This document shows, piece after piece, positions 54,455-63,110 of a DNA stretch of 64,000 bases (position 1 is the stretch's first letter; every line of letters begins with the position of its first letter). The notes beneath the pieces are model-generated. The model searched no databases. It was not told where the DNA came from and worked only from the letters and a program-made list of their open reading frames with translations. The DNA is from CBDCNP01 sp965222425 (GTDB lineage: Bacteria; Acidobacteriota; Vicinamibacteria; Marinacidobacterales; DATDRI01): the NCBI GenBank assembly GCA_965222425.1, contig CBDCTW010000022.1:1029280-1093279 (forward strand), written 5' to 3'. A program made the position numbers and the translations under genes.

Positions 54455-56083
54455 TCATTCCGATGGCTTTCCCGTGGCCCGGCGGAGTACCCGACCCGGC
54501 TTGGCTCCGGTGTGCTTCCCGTTGTCGACCACGAACTGCCCATTGACCAGCACGTAGTGGATACCGGTTGCATAATGGAGTGGTTCTTCAAAAGTCGCGA
54601 CGTCGGCAACGGACTGAGCATCGAAGACGGCGATATCGGCCTTGCTTCCCACCGCGATCTGTCCCCGGTCCCCTAGCCCTAAGCGACGGGCTCCGTGTAG
54701 GGTCATCTTGTGAATGGCTTCCTCGAGCGTCAGGAGCTTTCCTTCGCGTACGTACTTCCGGAGCACGCGGGGGAAGCTCCCGAGGAAACGGGGATGAGCT
54801 CGGGCGCCGTGGAAGGTTTCGAGGGTGATGGAGGATCCGTCGGATCCGATGTGAACCCAGGGAAGCAGGAGCGCCCGGGCGAGATTTTCCTCGGTGTTGT
54901 TTAGCGTCATGGAGTAAGCGCTTCCTCGCCCCTCCAGGACGACATCCATGATCGCCACCGCTGGTTCGACGCCTCGCTCGGCGGCGATCTCGGCGACCGT
55001 CTTGCCGTTGGTGGACTCGTTGGCCGAGCCGACCATCATTTTTTCCCAGCGAGAAGGATCGTCACGGCCGAGCTCCTGGCGGATGCGGCGACGCACCTCC
55101 TCGTCCTTCAACCGCGCGAGCATCTTCTCGACACCGCCCTCCTGCACCCACGGTGGGAGCCGGCCGCGAAGGCCGCCCATTCCTCTGAGATAGGGGTAGA
55201 CGTTAGCGGTGATGTCGAGACCGCGCTTGCGGGCTTGGTCGATGGCGTCAACGAAATCTTGGTAGTGGAGGCGGGCAGAGGAGTTGAGGTGCAGGATCTC
55301 GACCGGTATTCCTACTTCACGAGCGATGCGGAGGGCCTCTTGGAGTCCCCGCAGGGGATCCTCTCGCGTCTCTCTCAGGTGCGTTCCATAGACCCCGCCG
55401 TAATCGGCGGCGACCTTCGCCAACGCGATCAGCTCCTCGGTCTCGGCGAAAACGTTGGGGACATAGGAAAGCCCGGACGAAAGCCCCACCGCGCCTTCCT
55501 CCATGGCTTCGGCCACCAAGCGCTTCATTTCCTCGAGCTCGCTCTCGGTCGGGGGCCGGTCCTCATAACCGATGACACACGCCCGCACCTGGCCCGAGCC
55601 GACAAAGGAAGCCACGTTGGTGGCGATGCCTCGTTCTTCGAGCACCTTGAAGTAGCCACCGAGCGTCGTCCAGCTCGGAAGCGATGGTTGGTCGCGCTCT
55701 TCTTCGGCGCTGAAGAATCTCCGATCGGCCTTGCCCTGAACCGGACCGGCCGAGGACTGCTCGCCGAGAAGCTGGGTCGTGACCCCCTGAAGGACGAAAC
55801 TGGCGGCCCGCCCGTCCTGGACCAGCGCCCGCTCGGAATGGGTGTGCATGTCGAGGAAGCCCGGTGAGACGACGAGTCCTTCGGCATCGATGACGCGATC
55901 GGCCGAGCCTTCGCTGTTCGGGCCCATCGCCACGATGGTGTCTCCTCGGATGGCGACGTCGGCCTGGATCCCAGGCGCTCCCGTTCCGTCGATCACGGTT
56001 CCGTTTCTGATGAGAACGTCGTAGTTCTCCGCGGTTCGCGTCCCAAAGGCTGCGATGGCGGCCAAACAGATGATCCCTTTCAT
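54455..56083 (-). CDS. N-acyl-D-amino-acid deacylase (D-aminoacylase) family protein
   Basis: 542 residues. A short signal-like N-terminus, then VLIRNGTVIDGTGAPG, SPGFLDMHTHSE (HxH), GVTTQLLGEQS, SSGLSYVPN, YGTHLRE, EILHLNSSAR and HIGSDGSSI (final Asp), and the C-terminal KADIAVFDA segment. This is the D-aminoacylase/dihydroorotase-like branch, which releases acyl groups or dipeptides containing D-residues. AAGGAGAG precedes ATG 56083, and a consensus-like promoter lies at 56106-56134. It is the first gene of a three-gene operon with M23 and M19-like proteins. M19 and D-aminoacylase enzymes can both act on D-amino-acid substrates, which fits muropeptide or D-peptide salvage. Confidence 0.88.
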   Translation of the reverse strand: MKGIICLAAIAAFGTRTAENYDVLIRNGTVIDGTGAPGIQADVAIRGDTIVAMGPNSEGSADRVIDAEGLVVSPGFLDMHTHSERALVQDGRAASFVLQGVTTQLLGEQSSAGPVQGKADRRFFSAEEERDQPSLPSWTTLGGYFKVLEERGIATNVASFVGSGQVRACVIGYEDRPPTESELEEMKRLVAEAMEEGAVGLSSGLSYVPNVFAETEELIALAKVAADYGGVYGTHLRETREDPLRGLQEALRIAREVGIPVEILHLNSSARLHYQDFVDAIDQARKRGLDITANVYPYLRGMGGLRGRLPPWVQEGGVEKMLARLKDEEVRRRIRQELGRDDPSRWEKMMVGSANESTNGKTVAEIAAERGVEPAVAIMDVVLEGRGSAYSMTLNNTEENLARALLLPWVHIGSDGSSITLETFHGARAHPRFLGSFPRVLRKYVREGKLLTLEEAIHKMTLHGARRLGLGDRGQIAVGSKADIAVFDAQSVADVATFEEPLHYATGIHYVLVNGQFVVDNGKHTGAKPGRVLRRATGKPSE

Positions 56084-56105
56084 GAAAGGGCTCTCCTTAC
56101 TGAAT

Positions 56106-56134
56106 TATCTATTCCTTATCTCCGGGACAGTCAA
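56106..56134 (-). promoter_or_regulatory. Putative promoter of the D-aminoacylase/M23/M19-like operon
   Basis: On the minus strand, TTGACT (56134-56129), a 17-bp spacer and TAGATA (56111-56106), 23 bp before ATG 56083. A good match with a short leader. Confidence 0.55.
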
Positions 56135-56227
56135 ACCGGAGTTGAACTCTCTGGATATGTCGCGGTTCGATTTGATAGAGTCTTCGTGACTCCAAACCGA
56201 CATCTGTTGCCTGAGGAGGAGGTGATC

Positions 56228-57019
56228 ATGATGAGACCGAAAGTTTCGTCGGGAAGCCTTCTTTGGGTGACCCTTCTTCTCCCAGTGGTTTTGATGCCCC
56301 TAAGCTGCTCTCCATCTGAGATCCGCATGCAGGCGGACCTGATCAAAATGACATCGCCCTACACTCGGGCGGAAGTGGCGGCGGCCATCGATGAGGCTCA
56401 CTTACATGGATTTCGAGTGACCGTGGACGCGTTTGAACACTTCGTAACCTGGGCCGTGGAGGCAGGAGTGGACTCTGTTGAGCACCCGTTGGCGATATCA
56501 GACCAAACGATCGAGTTGATGGCGACGAAGGGAACCGGTTTTGTCCCCACAATTACCGCCTTTTACAACGTCTTGACCCATGGCTACCCCTCCGCCGAAG
56601 TTCCTGCTGGCGGATTCTACTATACGACGTCCCGGCGCTTTCACGTGAGCCACCACAAACACATGGAGACCGTCCGCAAGGCACTGGAGTCGGGCGTCAA
56701 GATGAGCATCGGTACCGATATCCCGTTTGAGAACGAGAAGCGCTATCCCAACGACTATTTCACGGAGATGAAATCCTTCAAGGATGCCGGGTTCAGTAAC
56801 CAACTGATACTGGAGTCCGCTTCGCGCGTGGGGGCCGAGATCTTGGGGATGTCGGACAAACTCGGAACGCTTGAAAAGGGGAGGCTTGCGGACGTCCTGG
56901 TCGTAGCCGCCAACCCACTGGCCGACATTCAAAACATACGAGAGCAGCGTTTGGTCATTGCGGACGGCCGTGTGGTGCGAAACAAACTCACTGCCGATGC
57001 AACGGGACGAGAAAGATAG
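56228..57019 (+). CDS. QSLEGL-subfamily amidohydrolase with in-frame internal deletion (paralogue D)
   Basis: 263 residues. An intact lipoprotein-type signal (LLPVVLMPLSCSPSEI) is joined in frame to the C-terminal half of a QSLEGL-type amidohydrolase, starting at QADLIKMTSPYTRAEVAAAIDEAHLHGF. Kept: Lys in LIKM, SVEHPL, the final Asp in SIGTDIPF and LGTLEKGRLADVLVVAANPL. Missing: the subfamily N-terminus, both HxH ligands and the ConRGG segment (about 200 residues). The fourth-ligand position is Asp (VDAFEH). GGAGGAGGTG precedes two ATGs. Open frame, good RBS and exported, but without the first metal site: either a recent deletion or a repurposed binding protein. Confidence 0.8.
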   Translation: MMRPKVSSGSLLWVTLLLPVVLMPLSCSPSEIRMQADLIKMTSPYTRAEVAAAIDEAHLHGFRVTVDAFEHFVTWAVEAGVDSVEHPLAISDQTIELMATKGTGFVPTITAFYNVLTHGYPSAEVPAGGFYYTTSRRFHVSHHKHMETVRKALESGVKMSIGTDIPFENEKRYPNDYFTEMKSFKDAGFSNQLILESASRVGAEILGMSDKLGTLEKGRLADVLVVAANPLADIQNIREQRLVIADGRVVRNKLTADATGRER

Positions 57020-57053
57020 TCATCGGCAGTTATAGGATTCGAGGAGGTCCACC

Positions 57054-58439
57054 GTGAAGGAAATAGCTCTTTTTTCCGTCTTGATTTCTTTTTCTCTTTC
57101 CGCCTTTTCGCGGTCTGCGGAAAGTCCTAACCCGCCCCACGCTCAGGACATCCAAAACTTATTCGAAACGATAGACAAAACTAAAGAGAGACATATCTCC
57201 TTCCTGAGACGACTCGTTAGGGGCACAAAGGAAGGAGAGGAGTCCGTTCAAAGACTTGTGGCTGAGAGGTTCAAGGAGCTCGGTTGCCAGGTGGACGTTC
57301 TGAGGGTGCTTCCAACAAGCTTAACCTTGAAGAAACAATTTGCATCGGACGATCTTGTCGATTTGACCGAACGCGTAACCGTAGTCTGCAACTTGCAAGG
57401 TTCAGGTAACGGCAGAAGTCTCCTGTTTTTCGCTCACCCCGACAGCCAACCGGTGACCTCAACGTCTCGAGACTGGAATCATGACCCATTCGAAGCGACC
57501 GTTGAAGACAATAAGATCTTTGGGTGGGGCGTCGCAGATGACCTGGCAGGTGTAGCCATCATGGCCGAAGCGGTTGATGCAGTACGTACTGCGGGAATAC
57601 CTCTGCAAGGAGACGTGTATCTGGGTAGCACGGCGAGCAAGAAAAATGCACGGGGCATCATCGCCCTGCTGAGCAGAGGCTACCACGCAGACGCCTCCAT
57701 TTACGTTCATCCCGCGGAGTCAGGTGCGGGATTGAACGAAATCAAATCTATGGCCTCTGGTTTGCTGAGATTTCGAATCAAGGTCTCCGGGCAGCCGCCT
57801 AGTACGACTGAACCAGATCAGACAGCGTTCGCTCATCTTGGGACGAATCCCATTGACAAAGCGAATCTGATTATACAGGCCCTGGAGAATCTCGACACGA
57901 GGCGCGGCGAAACAATCCACAATAAGACTCTCGATGCGGCCATTGGGAGATCGACTAACCTGCTGATCGGGCATATCAGCTGCGGAACCGCCAAACGTCT
58001 CTACCAGATGCCGAGCGAATGCGTGATTAGTGCCAACGTAACCTTCCCGCCAAATGAGGAGCTTAGCAAGGTGCGGACGGACATTGAGAGCGCGGTTGCC
58101 GACGCGGCTAACGCCGACCCCTGGCTGGCGGAGCATCCCCCATCAATCGATTGGCTTTTTGGCACGCCCGGGGTCGAAGTGCCTGTAGAACATCCACTTT
58201 ATCAGACGGTTAGTGCCGCGATCCAAGCGGCCACCGGTAAGACCCCTCATCTCAATCCACTCCACTCGGCAAGCGATATTCGAAACCCAATTCTGTTCAG
58301 TGGCATCCCTACTGTGGGTATAGGCCCGCTTGGAGGAGGCTTGAGCGTGACAGGAGGAGAGAACGAGTGGGTCGATCTCGAGGACTACATTATCGCGATC
58401 AAAGTATGTGCAAAAGTCATCGTAGAATGGTGTCGGTAG
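57054..58439 (+). CDS. Exported M20-family peptidase homologue, divergent active site
   Basis: 461 residues from GTG 57054 (GAGGAGG 7 nt upstream). A signal peptide (~1-21) is followed by an M20 fold: FAHPDSQPV (HxD kept), GWGVADDLAGVAIM (Asp kept) and a lid domain (~235-365, LLRFRIKVSGQPPS). The catalytic/ligand Glu-Glu pair normally after the next strand reads SKKN (STASKKNARG), and the final ligand His before NEWVDLEDY is Gly. Peptidase activity is doubtful; a binding or altered hydrolase role is possible. It lies 34 nt after paralogue D, in the same direction. Confidence 0.78.
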   Translation: MKEIALFSVLISFSLSAFSRSAESPNPPHAQDIQNLFETIDKTKERHISFLRRLVRGTKEGEESVQRLVAERFKELGCQVDVLRVLPTSLTLKKQFASDDLVDLTERVTVVCNLQGSGNGRSLLFFAHPDSQPVTSTSRDWNHDPFEATVEDNKIFGWGVADDLAGVAIMAEAVDAVRTAGIPLQGDVYLGSTASKKNARGIIALLSRGYHADASIYVHPAESGAGLNEIKSMASGLLRFRIKVSGQPPSTTEPDQTAFAHLGTNPIDKANLIIQALENLDTRRGETIHNKTLDAAIGRSTNLLIGHISCGTAKRLYQMPSECVISANVTFPPNEELSKVRTDIESAVADAANADPWLAEHPPSIDWLFGTPGVEVPVEHPLYQTVSAAIQAATGKTPHLNPLHSASDIRNPILFSGIPTVGIGPLGGGLSVTGGENEWVDLEDYIIAIKVCAKVIVEWCR

Positions 58440-58454
58440 CTCTCATGCCAACAG

Positions 58455-61400
58455 TCACCTGAGGCGGAGGGTTTCTCTCAAGCGGGCTAGCTTTGGATCG
58501 TCCGGCCACCGCTCGAGACCTTCCTCGAGAAAGCGAAGGGCTTCGCTGTGATCGCCAGCCTGGGCGTGGGCGCGGATGAGACTCACGCAGATTTCGGGCG
58601 AGGGCGCGAGGTCGAACGCCTGTCGCAAGGGCTCGAGGGCTGCTCGGCTCTGCCCGGCTTGGTTGAGGGCGGTGCTCAAGTTGATGTAAGCCTTCACGAG
58701 CTCGGGCTGGTGGAAGATCGCAGCCTCGAAAGAGGCAATCGCCTTCGACAAATGACCGGTGCGGGCCTCCAGCGTACCCAGGTTGTTATGGGTCTCAGAG
58801 AAGTAGGGGCGTAGCTCGAGGGCTCGACGATACGACTCTCGCGCCTTGGGATAATCCCCCAGGGCCGCCGAGACGTAGCCGAGATTGTTGTGTGCCTCGG
58901 CAAACCGAGGATTCAAGGCGACGGCTTTCTCGAACGCCTCTGCCGCCTCTTTCCATCTTTGCTGGTTGAGCATCACCGTGCCGAGGTTGTAATGGACCTT
59001 GGCCGCCGCCTGACCCCGCTCGATGGCCCTTTCATAGAGCCCCTCGGCGTGGCTCCAGTAGCCCCGCTCGGCAAACGCGTTTCCCAGCGCAAAGTCGTTC
59101 CGGAGGAACTCGCCTATCAAATTGATGCCATCGAAGGGGAGACCGGCCCGCTCCCTCTCTTTGCGGGTCCGGGGGATTCGCCCCGAGTCGCGGGCAACTT
59201 GATCGACCCCGACGGCGCCGCGGTAAACCTTGACAATCTTTCCTTGCTCGTCGATGAGGAAGCTCATCGGAATGGCCAGTTCGGAAACGCGATCGTAGAG
59301 ATTGGAAGCCAGGACGCTGTAGATCCCGACCATCTCTTCATTGGCCAGGAGCAACGGGAAGTCGAGCCCCAGTTCCGACCGGAACGCCCGCACCGCTTGG
59401 TCTGCCGGCGGCTCGTCCACCGAGACGGCGAGAAGGGTGACGCCCGCCGCTTCCAGATCCGATCTCTCGTTCTTGAAGTCCACGAGCTCACCGCGACACG
59501 GGGCGCACCAGCTTGCCCAGAAGTTCAGCAGCACTTTTTTCCCTTTGAGGCTCGCCAACCGGTGGGTCTTACCCTCCAAATCGCTCAATGTGAAATCAGG
59601 AGCGGGCAGAGGATCCAGAAGCCACGTTCCCCCCGAGGGGCTTGGCTCGACTTTCTCCCAGCTCGGAACCGGACTCGCGCGGGACGGCCGGAAAGGCTCG
59701 ATCTCGAAGTCGTCCTCGCCTTCGACTACGCGGATGAGGTGATTCGCTGGGACAGAACCGAGCGTTTGTGCCAGGCCACTGGGCCAGCGGATGACGACTC
59801 TTTCTACCTCCCCCAAACCCTCGAGACCGAAATGCAGTCGGCGGCTACTTTGAGATAGGTAACCGCTGGCCGCCCTCACCGTTTTCTGGCGAACGCCCCG
59901 GCTGGTGTGGACCTCGACTCGGGCACCTATGGCGTCACGATTGCTCGAGCGACCTTCCAAGACAAACCGAACCGAAGCCCGCCCGTTGGCCAGGTCGTTC
60001 CGCAGCAGCCGAAGCTGGGGTGCGTTTCGGTTCTTGAGCGCGATGTCCACGTCGCCATCGAGGTCGTAGTCGAAGCCGACGAACGAGCGCCCGTCCTGGG
60101 GAAAGTCGAGTCCGCTGATCCCGGAGGCATCGATGAAGGTGCCATCGCCGTTGTTGAGGTAGAAGCAGTTGCGTTCGTGGCCGCTCCAGCTTCCGTTGCC
60201 GCGGATGAGGCGGCTGATGGCGTTCCAGCCTTGTTCATAAAGCTCCACCGCCTTTTCTTCGGTGGGCGAGCGCGACACGACCTGCCGCCAGAAGAAGCTT
60301 CAAAGATCTTTCGTCGAGGTATTGCTAATGTAGCCGTTGACGGAGTAGAGGTCGTCATCCCCGTCGTTGTCGCAGTCGAGGAAGTCACTGCTCCAGGCCC
60401 ATCGCCCAAACTCCACTCCGGCCTCATCACCTACGTCTTCGAACCGGTTTCCTCCCAGATTGCGAAACAGGCTGTTTCCCTTGGCGTGACGCACATAGCT
60501 GGCCCGTGCCTCGTCGGTCTGGTAACCGGGCTGCCCGGTCAGGCGGAGGCCGGCGGACGACCACATGTTGCCCACATAGAGATCGTCTTTGCCATCGAGG
60601 TCGTAATCCGCCCAGGCCACGCTCATGCCCGAGCCGATGTCCTCCACGCCCGCCTTTCGGCTAACCTCGACGAATCTGCCATCGCCAAGGTTCTGATACA
60701 GATTGTTCCGGCCGAAGTCGTTCGCCACATAGAGGTCGAGCCATCCATCGTTGTTGAAGTCGCCCCATGAGGAGGAGAAGCTGAAACGGTCGTTTCCCCC
60801 GTCTAGGCCCGTGCTCGTGGTGACGTCTTCAAAGGTTCCGTCACCCCGATTCCGAAACAGAATGTTTGGAGGCCCATTGGTGGCATCGTGATAAGGGTAG
60901 GGCAGCGCCAGCGCCGTATCTTCCCCGGGAGCGCCGAAGTATCGGTAGCAGGTGACGTAGAGATCCAGATCGCCGTCGTTGTCATAGTCTGCTAATGACG
61001 CCGAGCTCAGAGTAGCCTTGACCCCGACTTTCCTCTCAAACGAAGCTCGAGAGAGCGCGAATCTCCCCTGACCGTCGTTCAAAAGAAGCACGACGGTCCA
61101 GTTCTGGATCACGACGAAGAGGTCTTGATCGCCGTCGTTGTCGACGTCGCCGAATAGCCCCATGGAAGTACGCTCGAGAAGATCTACGCCGGCCTGCCGG
61201 CTGATATCCTCGAAAGTCCCGTCAACCCGGTTCCGGTAGAGTCGGTTGGGAAGTCCTTGCGGCTGAGCCACAAAAAGATCTTCGAGTCCGTCACCGTCCA
61301 CGTCTCCCACCGCCAGTCCGCTGTGGCCGTAGAGATCGATGCCACTGGCGGCATCCATCCGGGTGCGGAAATGGTCGATCCCCACCCACATCTGCTCCCG

Positions 61401-62129
61401 GTAGGAGGGCGCGTTGGCCCAGGCCACCGTGCTCACGTCGGTAAAGAAGGGCTTGGCGGTTCGCCCTTCGGTGCCAGGCTCGATCTTGAGGCGGTTCATT
61501 TTCCAGCCGTCACCGGAAGCGACCCAATTCACTCGCCACCAACCTCGACGGGCAAGGATGTCGTTCCCCGCTCCTCGTCCCGAGAGGTCATACAAGATCC
61601 GAGTCCATGCCTCGGACGGCTCGACATCTGAATGGGCCCCCACTTGGATACTCACGATCTTGAACTCGAGAACAGAAAAGGAATGAAACTCCTGGACCCA
61701 AGCCAAAAGAGCCGAGGGTGCCTGCCCCGCCCCGATCGAGAGCTCATCGTTGTAGCGATACCGGAAGAGACGAACACCCGAAGGTGCGGCTACCGTCTGG
61801 CTGGAGACCGGCTCTAGAGAAGCTCCCTGAAAGTCGCTATGGACCAGCGGGGCGATCGGTCCCGGGTCACGATCTCGCAAAGCCTCTTCCAACGCATGGA
61901 GCCTCTCTGCGATCGCCTCCGAAACGACCTCGGCCGTCCAACCATCCTGTCCGGGATCGACGGCAACGAAGAGCGACTCCACCGCCGAGCGGTTGGGCGC
62001 ATAGCCCCGCACCGGGAAGACCTCTTGGTTCTCGCTCGCTTGCTCGGAAGCTTCGCCAGCCCGCGAGGTAGGAGCAAAGGAAAGGAGCAGGGAAACCAGA
62101 AGTACCAGACGAGAGAACGACTCACTCAT
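58455..62129 (-). pseudogene. CRTAC1/FG-GAP-ASPIC-thioredoxin-TPR protein, one in-frame stop
   Basis: One continuous frame of 1225 codons from ATG 62129 with a single TGA at 60302-60300 (NTSTKDL*SFFWRQVVSRSP). The first part (608 residues) has a signal peptide and FG-GAP/VCBS calcium-binding repeats (DVDGDGLEDL, DVDNDGDQDL, DYDNDGDLDL, DFNNDGWLDL, DYDLDGKDDL, DCDNDGDDDL). The second has two more repeats, an ASPIC/UnbV domain (IGARVEVHTSRG, RLHFGLEG, VVIRWPSG), a TlpA-like thioredoxin domain with WASWCAPCRGE, and about six TPR repeats. Such proteins are exported and abundant in Acidobacteriota and Planctomycetes (recalled). The stop interrupts a conserved SFFWRQVV stretch, so it is a nonsense mutation or a base-call error. 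Without readthrough two halves would be made, the second with no signal peptide. Confidence 0.85.
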
Positions 62130-62344
62130 GATCGAATCACTTCGCTCTAGCCCGGTTCGCTGACTCGCCCGGATCCTATCACGGGTCTCCGCCTTGAAGA
62201 TCGCCGTACACAGTGTATCGTGGAAGCGTCGGGCGGCAGCTGGAAGCTTGTGGAGTTGAAGAAGCGATGAAGCTGCTCTTGACGCTGATCTCACCATATC
62301 CTCCCCTAGCGCAGTGTTGGTGGAGAAAGCAAAAGGAGTACAGA

Positions 62345-62773
62345 ATGAAGACTAAAGCCCTTCACACGAGCGTGAATTTGAAATTGTCAACCATACTGCT
62401 CATTGGGGCTGTCTTGATTGGACCACCACCGGTTTTCGGCCAGGGGAGCGGCATCGAGGTCGAGGAGAAGCAGTTACCTCCGGGAAAAGATGTTTTCAAT
62501 CTGGACCTCAGCGAGACCGAGGCTTTCTCAAGCAGGGAGAACTTCGAGGTGGTGGGACATAGCTACTTCAAAGGCCCTTAGCTCACCCCTTTCGCTCAAG
62601 AAAATGGGTTGGGCGCTGGATTCAACACACCCCGCGTTCACAACGGGATTGCCCTCCTGGGCGGCTACAATGGCCCTCCCACCCTCTTTGGCATCCTCAT
62701 AGCTGATATTAGCAATCCGAAAAACATGGAGCCCCTGAGCTTTATCCCCTTGAACATCCTGACCACGGCATGA
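62345..62773 (+). pseudogene. LVIVD-like exported protein N-terminus, nonsense codon, truncated at IS-2
   Basis: A signal peptide (~1-32) leads into EEKQLPPGKDVFNLDLSE and EVVGHSYFKGP, then TAG at 62579-62581. The same frame continues for 63 codons as LTPFAQENGLGAGFNTPRVHNGIALLGGYNGPPTLFGILIADISNP, plainly the same domain (LVIVD-type repeat proteins). The stop probably replaces TGG (Trp). The frame ends at 62773, 8 bp before the IS-2 end, so the rest of the gene is gone or beyond the nested ISs. AAAAGGAG precedes ATG 62345. Confidence 0.78.
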
Positions 62774-62781
62774 CATCCACC

Positions 62782-63110
62782 GGTGATGTCTTAAGATTCC
62801 TGTCAAAGAAAAACGATGTATGGTTCCCCAAGCTCAAACCCGTCCCCGTCATGGGGACAGAAAAGGAGAACCATACATCATGGGAAAGGTACTACCGAGT
62901 CAGCGATTGCTCAAGCAGTTCGAGGAACAACTGGTATTTGGGGAGATGAATCTCTCGGAGATCGTCCGGTCGGGAGCTCAGATGATGCTTCAATATGCGT
63001 TGGAGCGCGAGGTGACGGAGGCGTTGGGTCGAAACTACTATGAGAACGCTCCGGCAACGACGAAGGAGAAGGGACGACGCAACGGGTATGAGTCGCATCG
63101 GGTCCTCACG
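62782..63110 (+). mobile_element. IS-2 copy 2, interrupted by IS-3
   Basis: Starts with GGTGATGTCTTAAGATTCC, identical to the transposase-start end of the copy at 10737-12136, in inverted orientation. At 63110 it is cut by the IS-3 end GGGGATGTCCCG. The remainder of IS-2 should lie past IS-3, outside the window. Confidence 0.9.
62880..63110 (+). pseudogene. IS-2 transposase, first 77 codons only
   Basis: MGKVLPSQRLLKQFEEQL through ESHRVLTG, the same as the start of the intact transposase at 10788-12038, then replaced by IS-3 sequence. No catalytic residue is included. Confidence 0.9.

Noticed and set aside
60280..60320. Selenocysteine at the in-frame TGA of the CRTAC1-like gene
   Set aside because: No homologue with Cys at this site is known to me, the position is not catalytic, and no convincing SECIS hairpin follows the TGA.
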